From: an uncultured Lewinella sp.
GTDB lineage: Bacteria; Bacteroidota; Bacteroidia; Chitinophagales; Saprospiraceae
NCBI GenBank assembly: GCA_937873655.1
Contig: CALMYQ010000058.1
Coordinates: 1 to 64,000 of the forward strand
Length of the DNA stretch: 64,000 bases
Reading direction: 5' to 3'
Within the stretch, counting starts at the first letter, position 1, and every line of letters starts with the position of its first letter. Below the pieces are notes generated by a model. That model was not told the DNA's origin, searched no databases, and saw nothing but the letters and a program-made list of their open reading frames with translations. The translations under genes and the position numbers were made by a program. Shown one piece after another: positions 49,801 to 58,866 of the stretch.

Positions 49801-50927
49801 TCCGAATCCACCAGGATCTCATCCCAATCGGCATTGATCATCAGCCGGGCTGCCAGGTTGACCCGGTTGCCTACCGCGGCATACTGGCAGCGCTCAATAC
49901 CGCCGACGATCCCGGTAAAGGCCAGCCCCATGCTCACGCCTGTGCGGAACCGGACTTTGGCGGCCAGTTCGTCGTTTTTAGCCGAATCGTGGAGGGAGAG
50001 GACAAATTCCAGCGCCCTTTCTGCATTGTTCTCAAAGGAAACCGGCGCCCCGAAAAAAATGACCATCACGCCGCCCTTGTCGCCGAATTCAATCTCCTTG
50101 AAATAGCCTGCAAAATTGGAGGTCTGGTCGAGTACCTGGCTGGAGAAAGCATCCAGTTGCTGGTGGGTTTCAACCTGGTCGAAGGAAACGAATACGGCAG
50201 CGACCGTCCGGAATTCTCCGCCTTGTTTGTAGTTGATCACGGACTCGGGAAGGAACCAGCTGAGTACCTCCGGGTTGAGCGGCGGCAGGGACAGGGGGGC
50301 AGCCGGCGGGTCATTGCCGACATCCAGGGAGGCCCTCAAAATGCGAAAGTACTGATCGGTGGTTTCTTCCATCGCCAGCGGCATACCCGTAAGCCAGGGT
50401 TCCATCGGCCGGTCGGCCAGGATCTCGCCTTCGCCGGCCCGCGATTGGCAGGCGGAGCATCCGTCGATGGGTTCACCCCGGAAATAGAAGGCCTTGTGCT
50501 CCCGGCCTACGATGCCCCATTCCACCTCGCCGCAGGAAAGCCCGATCTTGATGCCGATGGTGAAGTCGCCGAAACGGGATTTTTTATCCTTGAAAAATTT
50601 GCGGGCCAGAACGGCTGCCTGGACGGCGCCCAGCGCCTGGCTTCCGTCGCCGGATTCAGGAAAGATGGCTACAAAGGCATCGCCGGCAAAACAGGGGATA
50701 AACCCGCCCTGGTTATAGACCAGGCTGACCAGCGGGCCGAAGATCTCATTCAGGATATTGGACAGGTGCTCGGCGCCCGGCGACCCCTGGCGCATGAGGG
50801 TTTCCGTCAGGGGTGTGAATCCGGAAAGATCCACACACATGGTAAATGCCTTCATGCGACCGGTGGAACGGCCGGCAAGCCATTCATCCTGAATAAAATG
50901 TGGAATGAGGTTTTTCAACACGTGCAA
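46878..50927 (-). CDS. sAC-like protein: tandem class III cyclase domains, NTPase, TPR repeats
   Basis: This 1349-residue protein has cyclase domain C1 (residues about 26-200), cyclase domain C2 (about 235-400), an AAA-type NTPase (Walker A GEAGIGKSR, K456) and about eight 40-residue TPRs (about 900-1300). This is the order of mammalian soluble adenylyl cyclase. Metal Asps D33 (VDLSGFT) and D83 (FAGDA) and the C2 pair N357/R361 (VNLAARLM) are present, so catalysis is plausible. Adenine-contact Lys is K284, but the sAC Thr is A350. The bicarbonate residues of sAC (K95, R176) appear as C79 and Ser. No membrane segment. The start is TTG at 50927 or GTG at 50921; no ATG fits. Confidence 0.88.
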   Translation of the reverse strand: MHVLKNLIPHFIQDEWLAGRSTGRMKAFTMCVDLSGFTPLTETLMRQGSPGAEHLSNILNEIFGPLVSLVYNQGGFIPCFAGDAFVAIFPESGDGSQALGAVQAAVLARKFFKDKKSRFGDFTIGIKIGLSCGEVEWGIVGREHKAFYFRGEPIDGCSACQSRAGEGEILADRPMEPWLTGMPLAMEETTDQYFRILRASLDVGNDPPAAPLSLPPLNPEVLSWFLPESVINYKQGGEFRTVAAVFVSFDQVETHQQLDAFSSQVLDQTSNFAGYFKEIEFGDKGGVMVIFFGAPVSFENNAERALEFVLSLHDSAKNDELAAKVRFRTGVSMGLAFTGIVGGIERCQYAAVGNRVNLAARLMINADWDEILVDSELKKLKQFKFIHKGDIKYKGIKGNVPTFKLTGRDFDNRSTYLGTLIERQKELHDLLAFAQPILESRPCGVAVLYGEAGIGKSRLAFELKNTLMEVEGMRWMVCQADQILKKPFNAFLYFLRNYFEQSTEATPLDNRYGFDSRFEYLVQRLRGLESAEARRLTEELIRTRTVLAALIGLHFPDSLWDQLDAKGRYQNTLSAIINLLLAESLFGPAVIVLEDGHWIDDSSLELMQELIRQMNRFPVMLLVTSRYKDDGVKPEFFHIQRLHDLGLQYLETDLSMLSPEAVRSFAETRLGGKISKAFFELLLRTTNSNPFYLEQMLEYFSESQLLTNKKGIWDIEDENVQLSGSVNAILTARIDRLSTLVRETVKAAAVIGREFEVPVLSEILKQTEAFAGESTAGTQTLLREQIKTAERGQIWQAMNELRYIFRHSLLREAAYSMQLRTRLAQLHQLIAETIERLYSESIETRYVDLAFHFEQAGNLDKTCEYLRKAADYARRNYQNQQALEYYERLLQKLSRQTDAAGEIKTLLKKGKVLELIGDWDECEKAYSKALQSAKKSRDVLLLGQSNNSLGRLLMLKGDYQTAMTYLQISAGLFESVEDHTGIAKVYGDLGNLYFRQGQYEEAKAHFEQSLELSSAHQGGTSNAQIVANLGLTHMNQGNYDEGIKVQHAQLKVCRRNNDKQGMATLYTNLGIVYFEKGDYDQALESHLKGLELAEELGNKMLKAIATGCLGNVYLRKGRYEEAMDNFRLDLELCEELGDKQGIAITIGLIGELYSIQGDFYKAIDYLQKNLMLCEELGYKKGIAKANNTLGDVFYYLKEYDRSLQYYDKAIDITREINNPLVLGSSLVEKGLVLLATKELDEAEAMLGEAILLAAELGNPDLCFETDLFSARLDAAAGHTESALAKLEGLRNGITTLDQKADAYFWTFRIDDSNEEARQVALDCYRELYKISPRFVYKHRMERLEKKDAV

Positions 50928-51039
50928 AAATTAGCCCAGGCTGCAGTCTCCTTGTGATGTATACGGCAAAGCTAGCAAATTTGATGCTAACCCGCTGCAC
51001 CGCGACAACGGGGAAAATGACCGGTTCATAAATAATCAT

Positions 51040-52560
51040 CTACTTTCCTACAAACGAAAGAATATCTTCAACAATTTCCCGGTGGTTGGCCAATCTTGGA
51101 ACTTTATTCTGGCCGCCGAATTTGCCCTTTGCCCTTAGCCAATTGTGGAAAGTGCCCGGTGGGAGCAATCTCAGTTTGGGTTTTTCGAGGGCCATTCCCT
51201 TGTATCGCTTGGCCTCGTAATCGGAATTGAGCTTTTGCAGGTTGTGATCGAGCAGGTGGTTGAATTCGTCCAGGTTGTCAGGCGGGGTTTCAAATTCGAT
51301 CAGCCATTCATGGCTGCCCTTGCCCAGCCCCTGGAAATATACGGGAGCGACGGTATAATCGATGACAGTGGCGCCGGTGACCCGGCAGGTTTCGGCCAGC
51401 GCGCGGTCGGTATTTTCCACAACGACTTCTTCCCCGAAGGCATTGACGAATTGCTTGGTCCGTCCTGTAATCCGGATCCTGTAAGGATTTGTGGAAGTGA
51501 ACGCAACCGTATCGCCCGGCAAATACCGCCAAAGGCCCGAGTTGGTGGTGATCACCAGAGCGTACTGCCGGCCGGTTTGCACCTCCGACAGCGGGACGGC
51601 CGTCGGGAATTCTTTGCCCCATTCCGCTATGGGCAGGAACTCGTAGTAAATCCCATTGTCGACGAGTAGCAGCATATCGTCCCTGTTAAAATCATCCTGA
51701 ACGGCGAAATAACCCTCAGATGCATTGTAAATCTCCTGATAACTGACGTTTTCCGACGGGAAGAATTCACTGAACTGCGATCGGTAAGGCGCGAAACTTA
51801 CCCCGCCGTGGATATAACCCTGGAAATGGGGCCATACCTCGAGCATATGATTCCTGCCTGTTAATTCCAGGATGCGGCGCAACAGCACTACGGTCCAGGT
51901 AGGCACCCCGCCGATCATGACGATATTGGGCTCCTGGGCCCCGGCCAGCGCCAGTTTTTCCAGCTTCGTTTCCCAGTCAGGGAGCAGGGCGGTTTTAAAA
52001 TCCGGGGTAAAAAACGGCCTGCCCGCCCAGGGCATATGGCTGATCATTATTGCTGAAACATCGCCGATGATGGTTTGCGGGTAACCGGGAAAGGGCTGCA
52101 GGCTGCCGCCCATCAGCATGCTCTTGTATTCGAACTGGCGCGCGTCCGGCCGGTTTTGATAAAACAGGGTCATCGTATCCCAGGTACCCCGGATATGGCA
52201 TTGGCGCAGATTTTGGGAAGTGACCGGGATGAATTTGCTTTTTTCACTGGTCGTGCCTGAAGACTTGGAGAACCACTGCACCCTGCCGGGCCAGAGCAGG
52301 TCCCGTTCGCCCTTCATCATCCGTTCGATGTAGGGTTTGAACTGTTCATAATCCTGAACAGGCAGGCGCCTCGCGTAGGCTTCCGGCGTACGGATGTCGC
52401 GAAATCCGTAATTGCGACCCCATTCGGTCGTTTGAGCCGTTTCCAGCAACCGTTTGAGCCAGGCCTGCTGACTTTCATGCGGATGTCGCATGATATAGGC
52501 CATGCGCCGATATCGCTGGGCATAGAAGACGTGAAAAAGGCGATTTATCCACTTCCTCAT
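51040..52560 (-). CDS. GH3-family acyl-adenylate/amide synthetase-like protein
   Basis: This 506-residue protein matches the GH3 auxin-promoter family. The N-terminal segment FKPYIERMMKGERDLLWPG, the ATP-binding SKSSGTTSEKSKFIPV, YNASEGYFAVQDD and the C-terminal GDTVAFTSTNPYRIRITGRTKQF hinge are all in place. Plant GH3 enzymes conjugate acids to amino acids through acyl-adenylates; bacterial members are uncharacterised. It is cytoplasmic. It lies between uvrA and the cyclase gene on the same strand; a 112-base gap separates it from the cyclase gene. Confidence 0.9.
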   Translation of the reverse strand: MRKWINRLFHVFYAQRYRRMAYIMRHPHESQQAWLKRLLETAQTTEWGRNYGFRDIRTPEAYARRLPVQDYEQFKPYIERMMKGERDLLWPGRVQWFSKSSGTTSEKSKFIPVTSQNLRQCHIRGTWDTMTLFYQNRPDARQFEYKSMLMGGSLQPFPGYPQTIIGDVSAIMISHMPWAGRPFFTPDFKTALLPDWETKLEKLALAGAQEPNIVMIGGVPTWTVVLLRRILELTGRNHMLEVWPHFQGYIHGGVSFAPYRSQFSEFFPSENVSYQEIYNASEGYFAVQDDFNRDDMLLLVDNGIYYEFLPIAEWGKEFPTAVPLSEVQTGRQYALVITTNSGLWRYLPGDTVAFTSTNPYRIRITGRTKQFVNAFGEEVVVENTDRALAETCRVTGATVIDYTVAPVYFQGLGKGSHEWLIEFETPPDNLDEFNHLLDHNLQKLNSDYEAKRYKGMALEKPKLRLLPPGTFHNWLRAKGKFGGQNKVPRLANHREIVEDILSFVGK

Positions 52561-52633
52561 ATTCGCTCGTTCCTACGGATATACAAGACAATGAAAGCTT
52601 TGGTTCATTGGGAAATAAAAAATAAAGAATCGT

Positions 52634-55531
52634 TCAATTGAATGATTGGGTATTTGAGGTCAACCCCAGGGTCAGTTCCTGTTTCAGGAAATGGCCGGTA
52701 TGACTGCCCTGTTCGGCGGCAACCTGTTCGGGCGTGCCTTCGCAAACAATGCGGCCGCCGCGATGGCCGCCCTCAGGGCCGATATCGATAATATGATCGG
52801 CAACTTTGATGACATCCATGTTGTGTTCGATGACAATGACGGTATTGCCTTTATCGACCAGTTTGTTCAGCACGGCCAGGAGGTGGCGGATGTCCTCAAA
52901 ATGCAACCCCGTTGTCGGTTCATCCAGGATGTAAAGGGTTTGACCGGTATCCCTTTTTGACAATTCCTCGGCCAGTTTGACCCGCTGGGCTTCCCCGCCG
53001 GAAAGGGTGGTGGCTTGCTGCCCCAGGGTGATATAACCCAGCCCGACCTCGTCCAGCGTCCTTAATTTCCGGTAAATGGACGGGATGTTCTGGAAAAATT
53101 CCACGGCTTCGGCCACAGGCATATCCAGTACATCGCTGATGGATTTGCCTTTGTACAACACCTCAAGGGTTTCGCGATTGTAGCGGCGGCCCAGGCATTT
53201 TTCACATTCCACATATACGTCCGGGAGAAAGTTCATCTCAATGGTCCTCAGACCCGACCCTTCGCAGACGTCGCACCGGCCGCCCTTGACATTGAACGAA
53301 AACCGGCCGGGCTTGTAGCCCCGGATCCTGGATTCGGGGAGTTCGGAAAATATCTTCCTTATATCAGTGAAAACACCGGTATAGGTTGCCGGGTTCGATC
53401 TCGGGGTCCGGCCGATCGGCGATTGGTCGATCTCGATCACCTTATCGAGGTGTTCCAATCCGATGATGGCTTCGTACGGGAGCGGCTTTTTCAGGCTTCT
53501 GTAAAAATGCTGCCGGAGGATGGGGTAGAGCGTCTCATTGATCAGTGACGATTTGCCGCTTCCGGATACGCCCGTGATGCAAATGAACGTACCGAGCGGG
53601 AACCGGACGCGGAGGTTCTTGAGGTTATGGCCCGTTACGCCGGCCAGTTCAAGCAAATTGCCGTTCCCCGGCCGCCGTTCGGCCGGTGTTTCGATATTGA
53701 TGCGATTGCTGAGGTAATCCGCGGTCAGGGAAGGGTGCAGGAGAAATTCTTTGGGTTTCCCTTTGGCCACCACCTCGCCGCCGTGTATGCCGGCGCCGGG
53801 CCCGAGGTCGATCAGGTAATCCGACGACAGCATGATGTCCTTGTCGTGCTCTACAACAAGGACGCTGTTGCCGATATCGGTCAGTTCCCGCAGGGCTTCG
53901 ATCAGTTTTTGGTTATCCCGTTGGTGAAGGCCGATACTGGGTTCGTCAAGAATATAGGTAATGCCGGTGAGTTGCGACCCGATTTGAGTGGCCAGTCTGA
54001 TGCGTTGGGATTCGCCGCCCGAAAGCGTCCTTGCCGGCCGGTTGAGCGAGAGATAGTCAAGCCCGACATGCAACAGAAAGCCCAGGCGGAAGCGGATTTC
54101 CTTGATGATGTCGCGGGCGATGAGCACCTGTCGCTCACTCAGCCGGTCCTCCAGGTTTTCCATCCAGGCAAAGAGGTCGGTAAGATCCAGGTCGGTCAGC
54201 TCGGAGATGTTTTTTCCGTCGATCAGGAAATGCAGCGATTCTTTTTTCAGGCGTCTGCCCTGGCATTCCGGGCAGTCGTCGATGGTCATGAATTCTTCTA
54301 CCCAGCCCCGCACTTTTTCGGAGGAGGAATTTTCATACCAGTGTTCGAGCATTTTGACCAGGCCGTTGTAGGCCAGGTCATAGCTGTAATCCCCGCCGGC
54401 GTATTCCAGCTTGATGCTGAGCTGGTTGTCGCCGCCGTGCAGAATGGTTTTCATGGCTTCCTCGGGGATATCCCTGATGGGCGTGGAAAAAGAAAAATGG
54501 TATTTTTTGGCCAGCGCCCGAAGCTGTTTGAACACAAAATTTTCCCTGACCTCTCCCAGCGGGGCCAATCCGCCGTCGTTGATGGTTTTGCTGTCGTCGG
54601 GAATCACCTTGTCAAGATCCACGGCATTGATCTGCCCGAGGCCTTTGCAATGGGGACAGGCGCCGTACGGCGAGTTGAAGGAAAAGGAATTGGGGGAAGG
54701 TTCCTCATAGGATACGCCCGTTTCGGGGTCCATGAGGTGCTTGCTGAAGGTATAGACCTTATCTTCTTCGACATCCAGGATGAACACCAGCCCGTTGCCC
54801 ATTTTAAGGGTGGTCTGGAGTGAATTGCTGACCCTGTCCTTGCGGTCGTCGCTCACTTTCAACCGGTCTACAACCAGCTCTATATCGTGTATCTTATACC
54901 GATCCACCTGTAACCCTGAGGTCAGGTCGATGGTTTCTCCGTCCACCCGTACTTTGGCATATCCCTGTTTTCTGACCTGGTCGAACAACTCCCGGTAGTG
55001 GCCTTTGCGTCCCCTGACCAGCGGCGCAAGGAACATGATCATCCTGCCTTCGAACCCGGTCAGGATGCGTTCTTTCATTTGTTCTTCGGTATAGCGTACC
55101 ATTTTTTCGCCGGTAGCGAAGGAAAAGGCTTCCGCCGTACGGGCAAACAGGAGTCGGAAAAAGTCATATACTTCCGTCACCGTGCCCACCGTTGACCGGG
55201 GGTTGCGGCTGGTTGTCTTCTGCTCAATGGAAATGACCGGGCTCAAGCCTGTAATCTGTTCGACCTCGGGGCGTTCCATCTCACCGATGAACTGGCGGGC
55301 GTACGCCGAAAAAGTCTCCATGTAGCGGCGCTGGCCTTCGGCATAGATCGTATCGAAAGCCAGAGAGGACTTGCCGCTGCCGCTGATGCCGGTAATGACG
55401 ACCAGTTTGTTCCGGGGAATGCGCACGTCAATGTCCTTCAGGTTGTGTTCCCTGGCGCCGGTGACGTCAATGAACTCATCTGCCGTTTCGATTTCCGGTT
55501 CGGAGGCGGTGACTGTTTTTCTTTTTGCCAT
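52634..55531 (-). CDS. uvrA: Excinuclease ABC subunit A
   Basis: This 965-residue protein is the damage-recognition ATPase of nucleotide-excision repair. It has two ABC modules, with Walker A GISGSGKSS (K54) and GVSGSGKSS (K660), ABC signatures LSGGESQRIRLA and LSGGEAQRVKLA, and Walker B strands YILDEPS and YILDEPT. Zinc sites are CPHC / CPEC in the first half and CDVC / CEKC in the second. Length is normal (about 940-960). The start MAKRKTVTASE at 55531 is preferred over an upstream Met. It forms tetramers with UvrB in the cytoplasm. It follows the MoxR gene on the same strand with 123 bases between. Confidence 0.98.
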   Translation of the reverse strand: MAKRKTVTASEPEIETADEFIDVTGAREHNLKDIDVRIPRNKLVVITGISGSGKSSLAFDTIYAEGQRRYMETFSAYARQFIGEMERPEVEQITGLSPVISIEQKTTSRNPRSTVGTVTEVYDFFRLLFARTAEAFSFATGEKMVRYTEEQMKERILTGFEGRMIMFLAPLVRGRKGHYRELFDQVRKQGYAKVRVDGETIDLTSGLQVDRYKIHDIELVVDRLKVSDDRKDRVSNSLQTTLKMGNGLVFILDVEEDKVYTFSKHLMDPETGVSYEEPSPNSFSFNSPYGACPHCKGLGQINAVDLDKVIPDDSKTINDGGLAPLGEVRENFVFKQLRALAKKYHFSFSTPIRDIPEEAMKTILHGGDNQLSIKLEYAGGDYSYDLAYNGLVKMLEHWYENSSSEKVRGWVEEFMTIDDCPECQGRRLKKESLHFLIDGKNISELTDLDLTDLFAWMENLEDRLSERQVLIARDIIKEIRFRLGFLLHVGLDYLSLNRPARTLSGGESQRIRLATQIGSQLTGITYILDEPSIGLHQRDNQKLIEALRELTDIGNSVLVVEHDKDIMLSSDYLIDLGPGAGIHGGEVVAKGKPKEFLLHPSLTADYLSNRINIETPAERRPGNGNLLELAGVTGHNLKNLRVRFPLGTFICITGVSGSGKSSLINETLYPILRQHFYRSLKKPLPYEAIIGLEHLDKVIEIDQSPIGRTPRSNPATYTGVFTDIRKIFSELPESRIRGYKPGRFSFNVKGGRCDVCEGSGLRTIEMNFLPDVYVECEKCLGRRYNRETLEVLYKGKSISDVLDMPVAEAVEFFQNIPSIYRKLRTLDEVGLGYITLGQQATTLSGGEAQRVKLAEELSKRDTGQTLYILDEPTTGLHFEDIRHLLAVLNKLVDKGNTVIVIEHNMDVIKVADHIIDIGPEGGHRGGRIVCEGTPEQVAAEQGSHTGHFLKQELTLGLTSNTQSFN

Positions 55532-55654
55532 GATCAATTGAATAAACCAGGAACAGGCCAAATAGTTGTCTTCCGGCGCAGCGTTTCACATAACCGTTGC
55601 CGGAAAAACAGGTGCAAAGTTTATGGAAAAAATCCGGATTTTCATCACAGCCTG

Positions 55655-56701
55655 CTACCGGGGCACTTCAATCTTTTTAACAATATCCCGGATCACATCC
55701 CGGATGTCAAGGCCTTCCATTTCCCGCTCCGGGGTCAGGATAATCCGATGGTTGAGCGCCGGATAAGCCACATATTGTATGTCGTCGGGGGTCACGAAGT
55801 CTCTGCCGTTCAGGGCCGCCGCCGCTTTTGCGGTGCGCAATATGGCGAGAGAGGCCCTGGGAGATGCACCCAGGAAAAGGTCGCCGTTGTTGCGGGTGTC
55901 GTGCACGATGGCGGCGATATAGTCCATCAGCTCATCCCGGATGAAGACCTGTTCGACCAAAGACTGGCATGTTTTCAGGTCGGAAGCGGTGAATACCTTC
56001 ATGACCTCCTCCGTCCGGGTTATGCGGAAATCGCTTTGGAACCGGCGCAGGATCGCTTTTTCCTCTTCCAGGGGGGGGTAGTGGATATTGATCTTCAGCA
56101 GGAACCGGTCCAGCTGGGCCTCCGGCAGCTTATAGGTGCCTTCCTGTTCGATCGGGTTCTGGGTGGCTACCACGAAGAAGGGGTATTCCATCGGGTAGGT
56201 CTCGCCGTCAACCGTTACCTGGTATTCCTCCATGACCTCGAAGAGGGCGGCCTGGGTTTTTGCCGGCGCCCGGTTGATCTCGTCGATCAGGATAATATTG
56301 GAAAAAACCGGCCCGGCATTGAAAAAGAACTCCGACTCCTTGACGTTGAAGACCGTCGTGCCCAGGACGTCGCTGGGCATCAGGTCGGGGGTGAACTGGA
56401 TTCTGGAGAATTCCACATCCATGGTTTTGGCCAGCAATTTGGCCGTCAGGGTTTTGGCGATGCCGGGGACTCCCTCGATCAGCACATGCCCCCCGGACAA
56501 CAGCCCGATCAGCAATTGGTCGATGAATTCGTCCTGGCCGATGATGACCTTCCTCAGTTCCGATCTGATCTTGTCGGAAGCTTGCTGCAGGGGGGTAATG
56601 TCTATTCTGGGGCGGTAAACCGGCGGTGGCGGCGGAACGGGAGGCATACCCGGGGCCGGTGTTTGGGATTCTTCTGTTCCTTCGATTTCGTCGATATGCA
56701 T
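55655..56701 (-). CDS. MoxR-family AAA+ ATPase
   Basis: This 348-residue protein is a MoxR chaperone-like ATPase. Walker A is GVPGIAKT (K83), Walker B is IILIDEINRAPAKTQ, sensor 1 is VVATQNPIEQEGTY, and the lid ends with RASLAILRTAKAAAAL. The N-terminal 30 residues are a Pro-rich linker (PAPGMPPVPPPPPV). MoxR proteins remodel partner proteins, usually with a DUF58 protein. The Met at 56701 is preferred; the frame is open further upstream into the DUF4350 gene. It lies 7 bases after DUF4350 and ends a four-gene cluster. No DUF58 gene is next to it. Confidence 0.92.
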   Translation of the reverse strand: MHIDEIEGTEESQTPAPGMPPVPPPPPVYRPRIDITPLQQASDKIRSELRKVIIGQDEFIDQLLIGLLSGGHVLIEGVPGIAKTLTAKLLAKTMDVEFSRIQFTPDLMPSDVLGTTVFNVKESEFFFNAGPVFSNIILIDEINRAPAKTQAALFEVMEEYQVTVDGETYPMEYPFFVVATQNPIEQEGTYKLPEAQLDRFLLKINIHYPPLEEEKAILRRFQSDFRITRTEEVMKVFTASDLKTCQSLVEQVFIRDELMDYIAAIVHDTRNNGDLFLGASPRASLAILRTAKAAAALNGRDFVTPDDIQYVAYPALNHRIILTPEREMEGLDIRDVIRDIVKKIEVPR

Positions 56702-56708
56702 CGTTTGA

Positions 56709-57998
56709 TTATTTGCTTTGTTGATAGAATTTTTCGATCGCCTGGTGGAAATCAATCAGCGTTTCATCCTGTATGATCGAGGCGTTGCGGATGCGTTCGT
56801 CCTTTTCAGCGATCTGTTCGATCAGCTGCATCCCGATCCCTGATTTGGCCGCCAGGCGGGTTTTCCAGTCCGCGTCTTTGGGTTGTACCTGGTAGCGTTC
56901 GCGGATATGATTGAAAAAGAGCTTGCTTTGCTGCATGGCCAGCTGCCGGTGATTGTTCTGTAAAAAATACAATCTGCCGATCGTTGAAATGAACTCAAGG
57001 GAGGTATTGGAATTGGGCTCCAGCACCGGCACGACCCGCTGGCGCCGCCTGGCCCTGAATATCATATAGAGCAATCCCATCGCCAGGATGAGGTACCAGG
57101 CCCAGGCCAGCGGCGGTTGTTCCAGAATAAACTGCAAGGGGCTTTTTTCAGGTATATACCTGCCGTTGGGCCTGGATCGGTTGTTCAACACCCGACCCAT
57201 CGGCAGGGAAATCCGGCTGTGCTCATCCCAATAAACCGGACCCTTGGCCAAATGTGAAAAGATCCTGCCCGCGTAATCGAGCCCTGCTTCCTGCTTGAGC
57301 TGGATATTGGTGAATACAACCGGCGAGGTATGCAGGTAAAAAACACCGCCTCCGTAGTTGATCGAGGCAAAATTGAGCAAGGTGTCGTTCATCCAGCCCA
57401 GGGGTGTAATGCCGTACGGGGCATCGCAGATATAGGCCGAATCGATATACTGCCATTCGTAAGGCAGGGTTTCTCCCTGTTTGCGGAAGACAAACCCTGA
57501 AGGTTCGGCGGTTTTAAGCTGCTGATGCACAAAAGAAAAGCGGGCGGCTGTATCTGCAAGGCTCTTGTACCCGTCCCACCACATGGAGTCGCATTCGGTG
57601 TAGACGTAGAACATCAGGTCGTAGGGAATGGTCCGGCAGGCGATGAAGGCCCGGTTGCCTTCCGCGACAAAATCAAGCAGTTGGTCCACATCCGTTTCCG
57701 ACATGTACATCGCCTCTCCGATGAATACGTAATTGGCGGTATCGGTCAGCAGGTCCGTGTCGTCTGCCAATACCGGCAATGCCGTTGCCAGGCTGTCCGT
57801 GATCATTACCAGGTCTTCACCGGGGAAATAGGATCCCAGCAACTGCCGGATCACGTAGGTGCCGAAGGGGTCCTTGCTGTCTGCCCTGTAATGCTCCCGC
57901 CATTGGACCCGGTTGGCGCTTCTGGCAAACAGGATCAGTAGCAGGAGGATAACCAGGGCGGCTCCTGCCGCAATCCATATGATCATCCGGTTTTTCAT
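56709..57998 (-). CDS. DUF4350 membrane protein
   Basis: This 429-residue protein has an N-terminal membrane helix (MIIWIAAGAALVILLLLILFA), a DUF4350-type outer domain (SKDPFGTYVIRQLLGSYFPG, then FIGEAMYMSETDVDQLLDFVAEGNRAFIA), a second membrane helix near residue 300 (WAWYLILAMGLLYMIF) and a cytoplasmic tail. The order is characteristic of DUF4350 proteins that accompany MoxR. Function is not known; the domain resembles GATase-1-like sensor folds. It overlaps the DUF4129 gene by 4 bases and lies 7 bases from the MoxR gene, so the cluster is one transcript. Confidence 0.82.
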   Translation of the reverse strand: MKNRMIIWIAAGAALVILLLLILFARSANRVQWREHYRADSKDPFGTYVIRQLLGSYFPGEDLVMITDSLATALPVLADDTDLLTDTANYVFIGEAMYMSETDVDQLLDFVAEGNRAFIACRTIPYDLMFYVYTECDSMWWDGYKSLADTAARFSFVHQQLKTAEPSGFVFRKQGETLPYEWQYIDSAYICDAPYGITPLGWMNDTLLNFASINYGGGVFYLHTSPVVFTNIQLKQEAGLDYAGRIFSHLAKGPVYWDEHSRISLPMGRVLNNRSRPNGRYIPEKSPLQFILEQPPLAWAWYLILAMGLLYMIFRARRRQRVVPVLEPNSNTSLEFISTIGRLYFLQNNHRQLAMQQSKLFFNHIRERYQVQPKDADWKTRLAAKSGIGMQLIEQIAEKDERIRNASIIQDETLIDFHQAIEKFYQQSK

Positions 57999-58855
57999 GA
58001 TGCCGGCGGGGGGGGTAAGGGTTGACGGATATCCCGGATAAAGGTATTGAACCGGGACTGCAGCTGGTCAAACATTTCCCGGTCGAGGTCCAGATTGCCG
58101 TACCAGGTGGTTTCGTAGACGAGGGTCAGGGCCCTGAATTCCGGATAAAAACCGGTGGCTGCCGCCTCGGAAAGATAGTGCCTGTTGGTTTTATCCTTTT
58201 TCCACCGGATCACCTGCCGCTGGGAAAGGGACTGGATAACCGCCAGATAATAAAGCCGGACAGCGAGCGGCAGGTTGCCTTGCTCAACAGCCAGCCGGAT
58301 ATACCGCTCAAGGTCCGTTTCGGCAAGATTCTCCTCGATCTTTTCCAGGTTGATTTCGCCGATATCGCTTTGCCGGTTGATTCGCTTATTGCGGGGGCCG
58401 CCTTTGAAACCGAGCATGCGGTAAATGATGAATGCGAGCAGAACGGCTCCGCCGGCAATCAGAATGCCTTGCGCCACATATTTGAGCCATCCGGCATTGA
58501 ATTTCAGCGGGGGGCGGGGATTGTCCGGTTCTTCCGGGGCAGCGGCTTTCTTTTTTTTGTTTTCGGGTCTTTTTTTTGTTTTCTGACTGTAATCCAGGTC
58601 GCCCACCAGCCCTTTCCACTGCTTTTTGTCAAACGGCCTGTTCCGCATATCGGAATTCAGGTAATCCTCTTCAGGGGAACCTTCGTAAAATTCGCCCGCA
58701 TATTCTTCGTCATCGAAATCTTCGGCATAACCTTCACCGGTAATCATATCCGGGGATAAGGGCGGGTCTTCGCGGGGTTCCTGGCATACCGCAGGTACAT
58801 TCCCGCAAAGGGAAAGGCACAAGCTAAGCGTGTATGGCAAAATTCTCTTCATCAT
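57995..58855 (-). CDS. DUF4129-type membrane protein
   Basis: This 286-residue protein has a signal or membrane leader (residues 4-24), an acidic outer part (residues 25-75), a basic stretch (KKRPENKKKKAAAPEEP), one membrane helix (about residues 130-150) and a C-terminal cytoplasmic DUF4129-like domain (LERYIRLAVEQGNLPLAVRLYYLAVIQSL). The last of these is typical of the MoxR-linked transglutaminase-like clusters, where it stands next to a membrane transglutaminase; none is present here. Start codons at 58855 and 58852 are equivalent. It overlaps the DUF4350 gene by 4 bases and follows the SpoIIM-like gene after 11 bases. Confidence 0.78.
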   Translation of the reverse strand: MMKRILPYTLSLCLSLCGNVPAVCQEPREDPPLSPDMITGEGYAEDFDDEEYAGEFYEGSPEEDYLNSDMRNRPFDKKQWKGLVGDLDYSQKTKKRPENKKKKAAAPEEPDNPRPPLKFNAGWLKYVAQGILIAGGAVLLAFIIYRMLGFKGGPRNKRINRQSDIGEINLEKIEENLAETDLERYIRLAVEQGNLPLAVRLYYLAVIQSLSQRQVIRWKKDKTNRHYLSEAAATGFYPEFRALTLVYETTWYGNLDLDREMFDQLQSRFNTFIRDIRQPLPPPPAS

Positions 58856-58866
58856 GCGGGCTCAGT

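Noticed and set aside
49425..50957. Plus-strand frame of about 510 codons opposite the cyclase domains
   Set aside because: Shadow of the cyclase gene, whose catalytic motifs are on the minus strand.
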